A DNA stretch of 64,000 nt from Acephala macrosclerotiorum (lineage: Eukaryota > Ascomycota > Leotiomycetes > Helotiales > Mollisiaceae). The DNA lies in NCBI GenBank assembly GCA_014904845.1, contig MU119210.1:372001-436000 (forward strand), read 5' to 3'. The position numbers were made by a program, and so were the translations under genes. Each line of letters opens with the position of its first letter. The stretch's first letter is position 1. Under the pieces are notes generated by a model. It was not told where the DNA came from and made no database searches. It saw nothing but the letters and a program-made list of their open reading frames with translations. This document shows, in pieces, positions 1 through 11,911 of the stretch.

Positions 1-1186
1 CCTGACTGAAAGACGTCCGGATTGGGAATTATGGTTCGATTTGGCTTCGAGCTTGCGGGGTTCATCCTATCAACATCCTGTCAAGACGCACGCCATGGGA
101 GGATGCTTCATCCCTACAGGGCAATGAAATGCGACGTGCAACAGAATAGGAACTGTTTTGATTCAGATGTTTGGGTTGCACGTGCTTTGTATTCTAAATC
201 CTATCTAATCCTTATTTCGAACCGTTAAATCTATCTATTATTTCCTAGAGTTTACAAATCTTTATACATCTGAGATAAGGTTGATATGATCGGTTGACAA
301 GGCGGAGATGTGAAAATCGATGTTGTAAAAGTGGAAGGTCCAAGTTGACGAGGACTATCATTTCGGCTGTCTAGATTGGCGCAATATTAGGGCAGAAATC
401 TGCTGCAAGAACGAATGAAGAACTTGATAGTTCTATCCAAAGTCGGCCGATACTTTCCCTCAATGTTCTAGAATCAAGTCTATCAAGCATATCATGGGCT
501 CACTGAACGCCGAAGACTCTAGCGAACACTTTCAGGCGCGGTACGCTCCGGCCACCTTCCAAGCCAGCTTCCTGACGATCTCGGAGCACTTGATATCATT
601 GTGGTCTCATTCTCGATTCCTAATCAAATCGTCAGCTTCTATTTCAGCTTTAGAAGATATCGCCAATCTGTTGATTATCAGAAAACGTACCATTATATTG
701 AGATTCTCTCCTGTTTCGTCGTCATCATCGTTCCATTTTGTATAGCTCCACAAGCTCGTGCCATTCCCCGGACCCCATATGATGCGAGATGTCGAATGAT
801 TGTTGTTTATCAAGAGGGGTATTGCTGATGTTCTTGCCGAGTGTTGCTGATTGTTGATGCCATCGGCACACTTGACCGCTTCTTGGATGTATTATCGTTC
901 GAGGCACTGTTGATCATTGATAACTATGATACGCTTTCTTCGGGAGTTCTCGCCGACGTGGTTCTTTGCTCGTAAGATGCATGAATAGGTCATCTCCGCA
1001 TTCCATAGCTCAGACCACTTGGCATGGAAAACGGGCTCTGGCGCTCGGCGGGAAGTTGATGCCAAACACTTCTTTGTTGCGATTTGGAATCGATGAGACA
1101 AGAACTAGACGACAATATTCAAATTCGAAGTATCTTTAGACTCAAATTAGGGATACCCACGGCGAGAAGCTTTCGGGGAGGACAGT
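1..1186. other. No supported gene
   Basis: This stretch holds only short open frames that do not join by convincing splice sites and match no family I recognise. A frame starting with an ATG at 494 runs 83 codons, but its second half becomes rich in Ser and hydrophobic residues and lacks any motif. The region is probably intergenic, or holds the upstream part of the weak gene that starts at 1187. Confidence 0.4.
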
Positions 1187-1890
1187 ATGGAGTCAAACTC
1201 CGCTTGCCGGTCATCAGAACACGAGTCGGAATCCTTCGATACAAGCCTACAATCGACAGCGAGACGAAGGCGATCATACGAAAGCCAGAATAAACTTTAC
1301 ACCGACGACACCATAAGAAGAATGGTGAGAGCGAAGGACTACATCCGCATTTATGCATATCGAGCTGGTTCCTTGCAAGCGGTATGAACAATCAAATCTC
1401 AACCGTGTGACGATCTACGAACCCACAGAATCAGGACGACCACGGCAACGAGGACAGAGTGACCATAGGCATATCATTTTCTGGGGAGCATATACGTTGG
1501 CACATCATTCGAGGTTCCCTGAGCGAGGAAGCGACACGATGCTATGATACGTTTCTCAACTGGTCGATATTGGATCCATATATCCTTATACTGCAGCTCA
1601 CTGGAGCGGCGATGTACTGGGGCGATGTACTCTCGACCTTTCCAAGGTTGGGTGCCACAATGAATACTGTGCCCACTGCTGAATTCAAGTTCAGGTGGAA
1701 AGGTGGCATAGTGATGCCAGAACTTGCGGCGACTTGCCTAGAGGAGCACAAACTGGCCTCGGAAGAAACTACACGAAGAATCCTTAGCTGGTCTCAGAAA
1801 GCCAGCAATGGAGAGCGACACACTTGGCAAGTTTTGGATCCCATTTTCATGTCAACGAGTTCGTCATTACATTATTACTGCATATGCTAG
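1187..1890 (+). CDS. Possible two-exon hypothetical protein
   Basis: I do not recognise this protein. Exon 1 (1187-1381) gives 65 codons with an Arg-rich stretch (ARRRRSYESQNKLY). Exon 2 (1429-1890) gives a 153-residue open frame. They join in phase 0 across a 47-nt intron that starts GTATGA and ends CACAG. The joined product is about 218 residues with no signal peptide, membrane segment or known motif. The C-terminal residues (after about position 200) look non-conserved, so the true 3' end may differ. A chance open frame or a decayed gene is possible. Support comes only from the clean splice phase and the protein-like composition across the junction. Confidence 0.33.
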
Positions 1891-1952
1891 AAGTCACACA
1901 ATGATCACCGAGGCGCCAGTCCGCAGTTGGCGAGATGGAAGTTGAGTCATCG

Positions 1953-2964
1953 TCATGGCTGCGCTCGACCTTTGGATCTCTGCATCATCTTTTCAAGCCT
2001 CTCAATATCGTCTGATAATGCCTGATTTTGTCCCTCTAGGTCCTCGGCTGCTCGTTCCAAAGCTCGGATATGTTCCTTGGCCAGTATAAGCACTTCAGCC
2101 TTGCTGATTTTCTTCTCGGGATGTTCAGCGCCAGTATGAGTATCTGCCACCAAGCTTGGAGGAAGAGCGGAAAGCAGGTTTTCAAACTTGTCATTGAGTC
2201 TCGAGCGGTAGCGTTTTTCCGTGAGATTGTGTTTGGAATTACCATCTGATACGATCGATTCCTTGTTTTCCGAACCAGAGCTAGAAGTCGAAGTCCTCTT
2301 ACTGGTACGAAGTCGAGAAGAGTCCATGCGAGTAGAGGTTCGGCTGCCAATGCTGCTCTCTCCAGCAGATTTGGTCCTTCTCTTAGCTGCACGATCGTTT
2401 CTCCGCTCACTTGTTTTGTTCCAGGCCGGCCTATAAGGCTTTTGCTCGCATGTCCCTTTGTTTGTTGATGCGCTGGAGTGTCGGTCTTCCTCTTTGCTGG
2501 CGCGAAGGTCTTGCTCGTCCTCCATGGTGACAGCTATCGGAGACTGGGAAGTCGCATCTGGACAGGCAGTCTGAAGTGGTTCTCGTTGATAGGGAAGCCC
2601 TGGGATCTGGAACGCGGAGCAAGGCGTCATGTTGCAAGGCAAATCTTGCTGCTCAGGAGCTTGTATCGGCAATGGTTCCCAAGATGCAGCTCCGAATGAC
2701 ATATCGAACATATTTTCAGAGTCATACAACGAGGGGCTATAGAGTGGCTGCGATGATTCGAGAAAGGGCGACACGAGTGGTGTCCAGACGGGATTGGATA
2801 CGATGTCGTCGCTGTCGAGTGAAAGTCTAGGAAGGGCGAGGATGTCCTCCGTGTATATCTGGAGAAGCTTAGTGAGTTTGTCATACGGGCATCTGCAATG
2901 CTGACCATCGTAGGATAGAGCAAGCGGTTGGATTTCCTTACATTTGCATCTTTCTTGCAGCCAT
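1953..2964 (-). CDS. bHLH transcription factor, SREBP-like Tyr class
   Basis: This is a DNA-binding basic helix-loop-helix regulator, presumably nuclear. The C-terminal third carries HNLTEKRYRSRLNDKFENLL, then a loop and a second helix (KISKAEVLILAKEHIRALE) running into a short coiled coil. The Tyr in EKRYR marks the SREBP subclass, but there are no membrane helices, so it is not a membrane-tethered SREBP. The middle is Ser/Thr-rich and basic. My preferred model is exon 1 at 2964-2942 and exon 2 at 2892-1953, joined over a 49-nt intron (GTAAGG to TTGCAG), giving 320 residues. Reading straight through from an ATG at 3035 is also open (360 residues) but includes a Cys-rich piece that is probably intronic. 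The family is firm; the N-terminus is not. Confidence 0.78.
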
Positions 2965-3934
2965 AGGCCTGCATTGCTATGTTGATGTTTAAAGCGCTGG
3001 GGCTCCTTTTCACAGATAGGGCTCGCAGACCGCAAGATGTATGCTTTTCAGATACTTCAGTATTTCCTTGGAGTCTGCTGATAAGGGATAGGTTACTTTT
3101 CTTCCCTTCTCGAGCATTCAAGTTATATAGTCCTGCTTCTCACCAGACATTGAAGTGGTTCGATGATGCAAGCCGGGGCAGGGGGGTACCTGCACGCGAT
3201 GCTAAAGGGAGCAAGCCTTGTAGATACCAATCGTTCAGTCGCCGTTGAGTGGAGGACCCCGAAAATCGTCGTTTTGGCTGTCACGCCAGATTATTTTAAC
3301 GACCTGGGGCTTATTTCGGTGCGGGGTAAACCCGAAAACTGCTGATTCGAGTATTCTGTGAACAAGTTGAGGAGGGACATTGGGAGGATGCTGAGAAAAT
3401 CCTGAGAGATGCCCTGCATACAAAACCAATCAATGTACCCACTGTCGAGGGGAACATGAAATTAGCACAAGGACCCAAAGAGGTTGCAGTTGGAATCTGC
3501 AGCGGAATTTGACCTCTGTTGGAAATGCATCGTACGAGGATCGTAAGAAGTGCCAATTTCACATGGGGAAAATGGACGATTTCAAGCAAAAGCGGTGACA
3601 TTCCAGATGTTCTAGACTTGCAATCGAAAATTGCCATGTAGGATGAAAATTTCGTTCGAGGTTATCAGAGCAGACTGCTAGCTCCACCCTAAGAGCCGTA
3701 ACCTTCCCGAAGGCAGTCTTACACGTGATCCCGCATATTCCTTCCCTTTTCTCTTCTCTCCGGGTCTCGCGTCAAAATTTCTGCTATCTAAGTCAACTTA
3801 TCGGCGGTATTTGTGCTCCTGCTTATGCATAACAGGGTCACTTTTTACCTTTTTGAATATTCCTCCACGAGGTCCTGAATCAAGCTTCAGCTGAAAACTT
3901 TTCGGCCAGATTTATCCATCTCAAACATGCCAAA
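2965..3934. other. Divergent intergenic region
   Basis: This is shared upstream DNA between the leftward bHLH gene and the rightward TRM12 gene. I see no gene in it. The TRM12-proximal part is pyrimidine-rich (around 3738-3770), as is common in fungal promoters. Confidence 0.5.
3722..3727. promoter_or_regulatory. E-box CACGTG
   Basis: A perfect palindromic CACGTG lies about 210 bp upstream of the TRM12 start and in the region shared with the divergent bHLH gene. bHLH factors of several classes bind this hexamer. Whether it is used here is unknown, since a hexamer also occurs by chance. Confidence 0.3.
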
Positions 3935-5167
3935 ATGAGCAGCGACAACTCTAGAACTCAAAGACAATCGACCAGACAACCCAAGGCCAAGCCCGAGAAT
4001 CCAATCGAAGCTGCCATTGCGGCATGGCTCTTAGATTTACCTCCAGATCTGACTGACACGCAAACAGAGCATGTACACTCGATTGTCTCGGGTGCGCCAA
4101 AGAGATGGGTTGTCTACTCTCCCATGATCCTTCTTCCCACAGGAGCTAACGGATCTAAATGGTGGAGTATTGCGGAGTCGTCAGACACAACGATGAAGAA
4201 TGAGCGAGACCACCTTTGGAGGCTCATCTTGAACAAGATCAGCAAGAAGGAGGGGAAAGGTATCTTGACCAATTTGGCTATCAACTCTGGAATTCCACTC
4301 CATAATCCGTCGAGCCATGGAGGTAATGCCGAAGCAGAAAACGAGATGGACGGAATTGAGAATATTCTGCGAACACCTAATGGTCTAATCATGCTCTACG
4401 GCGATTTTGGTCCCTCTCTATCTCCTAGTCAGACGCCTGCCAGCAAGGATTTTGAAGATGCATTTTGGGTCAGTGCGAAGCAGAACGGAATCACGCAAGT
4501 CTGGGCACCACGATACACTATGTTCAGCCGGGGAAACATCAAAGAGAAATCTCGATTGTTTGATTTCCATCGCTCATCCCAAGACTTTGACACGAGGATC
4601 TTGAGTCAGGAAACATTATCGGATAGTACAGCCATTGACCTCTATGCTGGCATCGGTTATTTCGTTTTTAGCTACGTCAAACTGGGCCTGAAGAGAGTGA
4701 TTGGCTGGGAGCTGAATCCATGGTCTGTTGAGGGATTGAGAAGAGGCGCTCTTGCAAATGGATGGACCATCCAAATTGTCTGTCATCACGAAGAACTTCA
4801 CCTAGGAATGGAAAACATCACCGTCCTGGCAGAAGATAACAGACTCGCTTTGGAGAGGCTTCAAAGACTGAAGCCTGATTGTCTGGAAGAAATTAGGCAC
4901 ATCAATTGCGGATTGCTGCCTCGAAGCCACTTGAGCTGGAAAATGGCATCTCAAATGATGACTGGCGAGGGGTGGCTTCATCTACATGAGAATGTTGGTG
5001 TCGAAGACGTTCAGACTAGGAGAGCTGAGATCGAAAGCACTTTCCAAGGATGGCTAGTGGAAAGGGGAGACCCAAGAAACGTAAAGGTCGAACATGTTGA
5101 ATTCGTCAAGACCTTTGCCCCAGGAGTATGGCATTGCGTCTTCGACGTTTTCATCGCCGTGAGTTGA
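3935..5167 (+). CDS. TRM12: tRNA wybutosine-synthesizing protein 2 (TRM12/TYW2)
   Basis: This enzyme transfers the 3-amino-3-carboxypropyl group from S-adenosylmethionine to the tricyclic base at position 37 of tRNA-Phe, a step of wybutosine synthesis in the cytosol. The gene is a single exon of 410 codons with a good start context (CAAAATG). The SAM-binding core is visible near residues 229-260 (AIDLYAGIGYFVFSYVKLGL, followed by GWELNPWSVEGLRRGA), the class I Rossmann motif typical of the Trm5/TYW2 family. The N-terminal 200 residues are family-like but divergent. The C-terminus (HENVGVEDV, then a VEFVKTFAPGVWHCVFDV strand pair) fits the end of the methyltransferase fold. No introns are seen. 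Confidence 0.9.
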   Translation: MSSDNSRTQRQSTRQPKAKPENPIEAAIAAWLLDLPPDLTDTQTEHVHSIVSGAPKRWVVYSPMILLPTGANGSKWWSIAESSDTTMKNERDHLWRLILNKISKKEGKGILTNLAINSGIPLHNPSSHGGNAEAENEMDGIENILRTPNGLIMLYGDFGPSLSPSQTPASKDFEDAFWVSAKQNGITQVWAPRYTMFSRGNIKEKSRLFDFHRSSQDFDTRILSQETLSDSTAIDLYAGIGYFVFSYVKLGLKRVIGWELNPWSVEGLRRGALANGWTIQIVCHHEELHLGMENITVLAEDNRLALERLQRLKPDCLEEIRHINCGLLPRSHLSWKMASQMMTGEGWLHLHENVGVEDVQTRRAEIESTFQGWLVERGDPRNVKVEHVEFVKTFAPGVWHCVFDVFIAVS

Positions 5168-6148
5168 GTATCCCAAGGACATATGAGGGAGCCGAATAAG
5201 CCTTGGATGGTACCACGGTCTTAGGCCATCACCTCTGCGCCCCGAATCGGCTCACCGGAATCTGCAAGTCCCCTGCACATACGTATACGAAGTACAGAGC
5301 GCTTCTGATCTTCATCGGGCCACCTGACCCGGGCGCGTCCTTCGGAACTGAATTCGCGACGATGTTTCAGTGGAGGCGTATCAAGCTACTAACTACAAGA
5401 TAATGTCCTCGGCCTGCCCGTCGCCGGTCATGAAGTTTTACGAAGTTGCAAGAGAGCGATAGTTCTTGAGGATATCACCTTCCGCAATTGGCGACGCCAA
5501 GATGTTGGTGTTTTCATTTCGGGCTGCGTGTGGGGCCGTAACCTCGTTGTCGACCTGCAACAGGGCCTGTTTCTAAGTCAAACGAGTTCGTATCATGCAC
5601 TGGAAAGATCTACGAATTGACATGCCGCAATGCCGATAGGCACAAGTTGTTCTGTAACATTCTGCACCTCAGGGATGGATTAGCCGAGCGAGGCGGAATT
5701 GCCAGAATCCTTACCAGAAAGCCCCGCTGCATACAAGCCCAGGGGCTACACGGTGGCTGAGGCGCATATGTCATTGTGGGTGTGGTGGGGTATGGCGCCT
5801 TTGGTCAATCAATGGATAAAGTTTGGCTGTGCTACGCGGTTCTCAATTCCATCTCTATGCCCATTGGTTGTTGTCGCGACTCTTTCAGTCCCCCACACAC
5901 TTCCTAGTGCTCTAAGCACTCTGTAGTTGAGGCTGTGACATTGAAGAGACCCGAGAGTTTGGTCGAGGTGGGTTGTTCTCAGGTGCGTTTCCGATAATAG
6001 ATCCAAGATTTTCTATTGCATGTGTCTACATCATGTACATAATTACGCTGAATACCTTCGCTGAATTTCTTCTAAACTAGCGTCACTATTTTTCACATCT
6101 CATTTGTTTTTTTGCTTGCATACTCATCTCTCCCGGCGTTCCGCGAGC
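5168..6148. other. Intergenic, no gene seen
   Basis: About 0.98 kb between TRM12 and the next gene, both on the plus strand. Open frames here are under 80 codons, overlap each other on both strands and show no motifs. The last 100 bp are pyrimidine-rich and are probably the promoter and 5' leader of the gene at 6149. Confidence 0.5.
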
Positions 6149-8258
6149 ATGCCTTACTACTGGGATTTTCGTACAATCCTCGATGTCGATCCGGAGACCG
6201 ATCGAACATGTGTAGGTACAACAGCACAGGGCTTAGGATGCAGAAATCCTATCAATATTGCCGATCGCGGTACGGCTGGTCGTCTGCTCGATCAAATGGA
6301 TCGTTCGAAAAGCCTCAAAAGTTCCATCGATCACCTAGAAACGCTGGCGGAATTACTCCTTTGCAAACACAGGCACAATAACCACAAGTCCTTCGCATAC
6401 CTATCACAGGTCGATGAGGTCTCTGCTAGATGGATTATCATTGTGGAGGAGGAATATCGGATTGTCAAGAAGAAGCAAGAGAAAGAGAAGGCATTGAAAG
6501 CAAAGAAGGAGCTTCAGCGGGTAGCAGAAAGTGCTAAACAGATGAAGGCGGAGCTGGAGGAGGAGAGCTTGAACAAAGTATGAAATTCCTATCCACAATC
6601 TACAGATACGGGCTAATTGGGAGAAGGTGCCACTCAAATCCTCAAGAAAAGAGCCGTCTTCTCGCAACGATAAATTCCGAATTACAACCGCTGGACTCTA
6701 CGACCCATTTGTTACAGCTACAAGCTCGCGCAATGCGAATAACATACCGCCGAAGCCACCAAAACTAGACCGAGAAGAAATTGCGAAGTCTACTGTTTCT
6801 GCAAAGATGACCTCGAAACCTCACATGCCGGTCAAGGTCGAGGAGGTGGAAATCGGCACACCTGATTCTTCACCACAAAAGTCAGGCACAGATTTGCCTA
6901 CACCCGAGTCGACACCACGAGATTTGGCGAACAATTCAAGGCAGCACATCAAGCAGGAGAATACTCCAACACCAACTCCGATGAAGCAACGAGAAAACTC
7001 GAGTCAAGCTCTCACCCCACCATCCAGTATCAAAGTCACTAGAAAGACCACCGAGCCTGGACCTGGCCTAGACCTTCAAGACGGCTCCAAACCCAAATTT
7101 GAGGGAGTGAAGGCCGCTACCGAACAGACTTGGTCGTTCCCAGTCTTGAACGATGAAAAGGAGCAAGTCGGCGAATCTTCATCAGTTTCCAGTTCCCAGA
7201 AACAGCTGCTCCCATCCCCAGCAATCAAAGCTTCGGTCCCGCGTGTTCCGCTTGGAGAGAAAGGGACCTCGTCTCACAACAACATGAAAATGAGGAAACC
7301 AAAGACTGGATATGAACTTGGCAACCAGGAGACCACGCCTTTCAAGAATTTTAACTTCGAGATCAACGGTCCACGATCGTTATTGGCACCAGAGAGCTCT
7401 AGTAAAACAGTTCCGACTACTGCTTTTGCGTTAGCACAGTTCTTTGCATTCGACCAATCCGGGGACGAGAGCACTAGAATTCTGGACGGGAAAGGTACCC
7501 AGGGTCAATTAGAGACTCCAAATATCTCAGTGTCCCACGACAATTCAAAGTCCGAACTCAGCTCAATATCCCAACCTAATTCAATCTCCGAAGTCGCCTC
7601 ATTTTCCCAAGTCAGCTCAATGTCCCAGCTCGTTTCGGTGTCCGAGGCGATCTCAAAGACCGAGCCCATAACAGATATCAAGCAGCCTTCAATGACCCAG
7701 AATGCAACAGACATTCACCTCGGCACAGACAACGACTCAACCACAGACATTGAGGCCACCACCCCCTCTACAATCATCGAATTTCCTTCTGATGTCCAAA
7801 ACACGCCACATACCCAATTTCCCAGATCGAATCAATCACAAAGTCCCTCTCCACCTCCTAAATCCAACTCTCCGCACAGACGCTCACCTTCACCCTCATT
7901 CGGCACAGCACTCATCATTCCTCCCTCCACCCCATATAAAACCCATCTACCATCCCGTTTCACCACAGAACCTCGAACGCCTTCTCATTCCACCCAATCG
8001 CAATCACCCACAGTCCAGTCGCCGAGCAGCTATGCAGCCGATCTTCAGATCTGGGAACGCATTGAGCGAATGGAAAAGCCGTTGCCGCATTTGCCTTGGG
8101 AACCTCTGAAGGGTGAAATGAGGAAGGGTATTGTGGTCAGGGTAGGAGAGGGCTATAAGAGTGATGGGGATAGAGGCGAGGGTAGGTGTTTGGGATCAAG
8201 CAGGTTGGGTAGATTGGGGAGGATGATTCTGGGGAAGCTAAGGGGCGATGGGATCTGA
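6149..8258 (+). CDS. Low-complexity Ser/Thr/Pro-rich hypothetical protein
   Basis: Function unknown. Exons 6149-6577 and 6624-8258 join in phase 0 over a 46-nt intron (GTATGA, GGCTAATT branch, GGGAG end), giving 687 residues. The N-terminal 110 residues are ordered: a TCVGTTAQGLGCRNPI Cys pair, then LLDQMD and LAELLLCKHRHNNHKSF. This resembles the conserved head found in front of GIY-YIG/T5orf172-type domains in many ascomycete proteins, but no such nuclease domain follows. A charged coiled coil comes next (KKKQEKEKALKAKKELQ). The remainder is disordered, rich in Pro, Ser and Thr, with an exact hexapeptide repeat block at residues 447-494. An in-frame ATG 45 nt upstream (6104) is the alternative start. 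Confidence 0.72.
7533..7676 (+). repeat. 18-bp coding tandem repeat, 8 units
   Basis: Eight consecutive 18-nt units inside the gene at 6149-8258 encode hexapeptides of the form S-(E/Q)-x-x-S-(I/F/M/V). Examples are SQPNSI, SEVASF, SQVSSM and SQLVSV. The first unit (SHDNSK) and the last (TEPITD) are degenerate. All third positions drift while the Ser positions are kept, which suggests selection on the protein rather than recent slippage. Confidence 0.8.
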
Positions 8259-8529
8259 AATGAGAATCCGACAAAGGGATGGAGTGAGTTCTAGGAGCCA
8301 ATTTTGATGCGGTGATACCCTTGCTTGAGTTCTGGCATCTTTTACATTCATTCTGGACTTTCTTTGTTTCATGACTGATGAAATGGATGGGATTCACGGA
8401 GGTAACGAAATGCACGAATAGGTAGACCTTGCATGCATTTTCATCTGAAGTCCAACTATCATTCTTTCCTCCCCGATCTTCAACGCAATCTTCATCCCGC
8501 CCGTTCATCCACTTTTCCCCATCACCACA

Positions 8530-11500
8530 CTAATAAACCTCAAGCACATACCTCAGCTCCTCCTTCAACCTCTCAATCTCCTTCCTCGAATCAACCTTTT
8601 TCGCCCCCTTCGCCGTCGCATCCCTCTTAATAGCCTCCTCCAACACCTCCGTAACATCCGGAACCGGCCACGTCGGTCCACAAAGATAAAACGCCCCCTC
8701 CTCATGAATATACGCCTTAATTATATCCTGGATCGTCTGTCTCATGCGATCCTGAATATAAATCTTTTGAGGCTGATCTCGAGAGAAAGCTCTTCCTAAC
8801 AAAGTGATAACACCGGCATCTTGATAAGCTTCCCATTCTTCACCGTAGAGGTATTCTTCTCGCTGGTGGCGAGAGCCCATGTATAAGAGGATGGAACCGA
8901 TTTCTTTGCCTTGCGCTTTTTGCATGGCGCGGTATTGGACGAAGGCGCGGAAGGGAGCGAGGCCTGTGCCTAGGCCCGCCATGATTAGGGGTGCGGTGTC
9001 TTTGGCTGGTAATTTCATGACGGAGGGCTTGACGCTCGCTGTGACTTTGGATCCGATAGGAAGTTTTGAGAGGTAACGAGTAGCTTGACCGAACCGATCA
9101 CGGCCTTTAGGATCAACCCAGGAGACGACGACGATCATTAGAGCAACGGTGGTGGGGTTTACCATTTGCGAGGAAGCGATGGAGTATTCGCGGCGTTTCA
9201 TGGGGCTAACGATTCGGGCGATGTCGTGGAATGAGGGGTGTGCGGATTTGAATTCCAAGAGGATGTCGGCGTAGGTGATGGTGTCGACTTCGGATCGGCG
9301 TTTGAATTCGTTGGCGCCTTCTGGGCCGCCAAGAGTGAGGAGCTCTTTCTTTTCGTTCTCGTCGGAGGCGAATTCGGCAAGAGCTTCGTAGAAGCGCTTG
9401 GGTGGCTTGCCGAAGATGTCGATGTTTTGCATGAGGGATTGGAAGACGGTTCGGGTATCGAGGATGTTGGGATCCTCTCGGGATGGGACTTCGACGATAT
9501 CGTCGGGATTGAGACCGTAGAACTTCATGAACTCGTTGATTTCATCGACGTCGTTCTCAGCGTGGATGCCGAGAGCTTCACCAATGTTGTACGTCAGACC
9601 AGAGGTACCGAGATCGAACTCGATGTGGAAGATGTTACGATCATAAGTCAGAGGCGTCAGACGACGGTTCTCTTGGACAGTGATCTCGTAAGTCTTGGTG
9701 GAGAGATCTGGTCGCAGGGCAGACTTGGTGCCATAAGCCTCCTTGAAAGCAAGACCCTTGGCAGCAGATTCCCAGTTTCGCAGAAGAGATGGTGCCTCAG
9801 TCTCTTCCTTGTCAAAGCCAACGAAACTGCTCGGCTGAATCGTGGCTGGGAGAACGGGAGCCTCCTTGTCCACTTCAACCTCAGCCCATGACTCTGGGAT
9901 CTCGATTTGTCGAAGGATCTTCTCAAAGTCGAGAGAGATCTCGGCGACAAGAGCACTTCTAGCACTCACGTTGCCACCAAGGGAAGCAAGCTTCTGACCT
10001 GCATGTTCATACGAGTCTGGGTGAGCAACCTTAAGGAAGGCCAGCTCTACAGCGAGAGCCTCGACACTAGCATCCTTTTCGACAGCAGCCGAAAGGGCTG
10101 GGTCGAGAATGAATAATTGGATGCCTCTGAACTTGATGTCGTTTCGAAGAGTAATAGGCAGCTTCTTCTCCAAATCTTCATCCTTGACGCCTGGAAGCTT
10201 CACAATGAGCTTCCCTCCATTCTTGATGTTCTTGACGATAGCGATATCCTTGAGCAGCTTCTCTTCGCTAACATAGGCGACGTCAGCCTCGTCAACGGGA
10301 TAGGAAGCCTCAAGTGACTTCTTAGAGCTGCGAATATCAGTTCGAACGGCGCCACCTTGAACGAAGTTGTCATGCGTTTGACTGGTGACAACATTAACAG
10401 AAGCATTCGAAGAAAACAGCTTGCCGAGCGCAATTGGGGCAACAGCAGCTTCGGACTCATCCAGATCCCAGAAAGTGTATTGCTCAGCTTGTCCAGCACT
10501 CAACAACTCGATTCTCTGAATAGTGTCTGTTGGCTTGCCGGTAATTTGGTTGAAGATCGCAGCAATCGAGCTGGGCGTGAAGGTCTCTGCGCGAGAGTAC
10601 TTCAAATCAACGATAGAAGGCTTGGTGTGCCACTTCTCAGAGAATACAACGGCAGCTAAAACATCCTCGTAAAGGTTTGAGTGTGTGAACTCATCTGTGA
10701 CGGCAGTTTGGTCAAGCACTTGACCAAGAACAGCAATGCTTCTGACGGAAGAAGGAAGTGCCTTCAAGAAAGCCTCCTCTGCAAAAGGTCGATAGACTCG
10801 GACGTTGAGCACGCCAACCTTGCTGCCATCAGCAGCCAATTTCTCAGCAACCTGGCCAGCAAGCGAGCTCTCGACGCTTCCGAAGACAACCAACACAACC
10901 TCAGCATTGTTGTGACCACGGTACTCGAAGAGGCCGTATGCAGTTCCAAGCTCGTTGTTGAAAGCATTGAGCAATTGAGCGACCTTTATCTCAGCATCAG
11001 CTCTCTTGCTGACCTTGTCAAGCTCCTTCAGAACATTGATATATGCGCTGCTCAACCCAGATTGGTTCAAGACGTCAATAACACGCAATGTGTCGCGACC
11101 AACATTGACACCATCGTAGATATGAATGGTAGGTAAGACGCTAGCTAAGATTGTAGAGAAGAGTGACATATGTTGCGCTTCATATGCGGAGGAACTAGAT
11201 ACGAGTCCGAGTCCCAACTCTTCTGCTACGGTCAAAGCAGTCGCGTAGTCGGTGACTAAGCCTCGAGCTGAGCCGGGCGCATAGTCGACTGCCGCAACAT
11301 GGGCCACGAATGGGTTTGCCACAGAGTACAGCAGAGAGAGCTGGTCGAGGGAGGCGCGCAGACTGTGCAAGCTTGAAGATGAAGCCAACAGAGATTGAGG
11401 AATATGTCTCTTGGTCAGATCGAAATCCTTAGAGAACATATAACCCAATGCGATTAAGCCCGCACCAGACCGAGTCTGCATGGGAGCGACTTGTGTAGTG

Positions 11501-11911
11501 TAGCCATTGGCGTTCGAAGCGTTCGCCGCAGCCCATTCCTTGACAGCAACATCCAAATCGAAGGACTCGGGGGAGTATGAGAAGATCTTGTCAGAGAGAG
11601 CGTATGCGACCTGTTGAATCAGGGCTTGGGCGGTGAGGTATGTTGGCCCGCTGATCGAGGAATAGTCAATTGACTGGCCGAAAGGCAAACTCGAGGATTT
11701 TTGAGGGAACTTCCGAAACGAGGAAGAGTCGGCGCCGGAATTCCAAGTGCTGGCGAGCACTTCGCCGCCCTTGGGAGCCTGCATTTTGTGAGCTTTGGGT
11801 AGTTGTGATTGTGAGGTGTAGAAATTTTACCTGGGATTTTGATGGATAGTCAACTCCATGATCCGCTTTTCGCTTTAGATTGTTAGTGTCCAAGTCCATC
11901 GGGTCCCCCAT
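8530..11911 (-). CDS. MET10: Sulfite reductase [NADPH] flavoprotein alpha subunit
   Basis: This subunit passes electrons from NADPH through FAD to the hemoprotein subunit, which reduces sulfite to sulfide in sulfate assimilation. The order is a pyruvate-ferredoxin-oxidoreductase-like N-terminal half, then a ferredoxin-reductase-type FAD domain (MKRREYSIASSQ) and an NADPH domain (AGLGTGLAPFRAF; YLCGPTWPVPDV). There is no separate flavodoxin domain, as in yeast Met10. I place a first exon at 11911-11831 (27 codons, starting MGDPMDLDTNNLKRK), spliced in phase 0 over a 52-nt intron (GTAAAA to ATGCAG) to 11778-8530, giving 1109 residues. An ATG inside the intron at 11784 is in frame, so an unspliced reading would start there and look complete at 1084 residues. 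Confidence 0.93.

Noticed and set aside
9238..9891. 217-codon plus-strand frame
   Set aside because: It is antisense to the FAD domain of MET10, which has unmistakable motifs. The frame is a shadow produced by codon bias.
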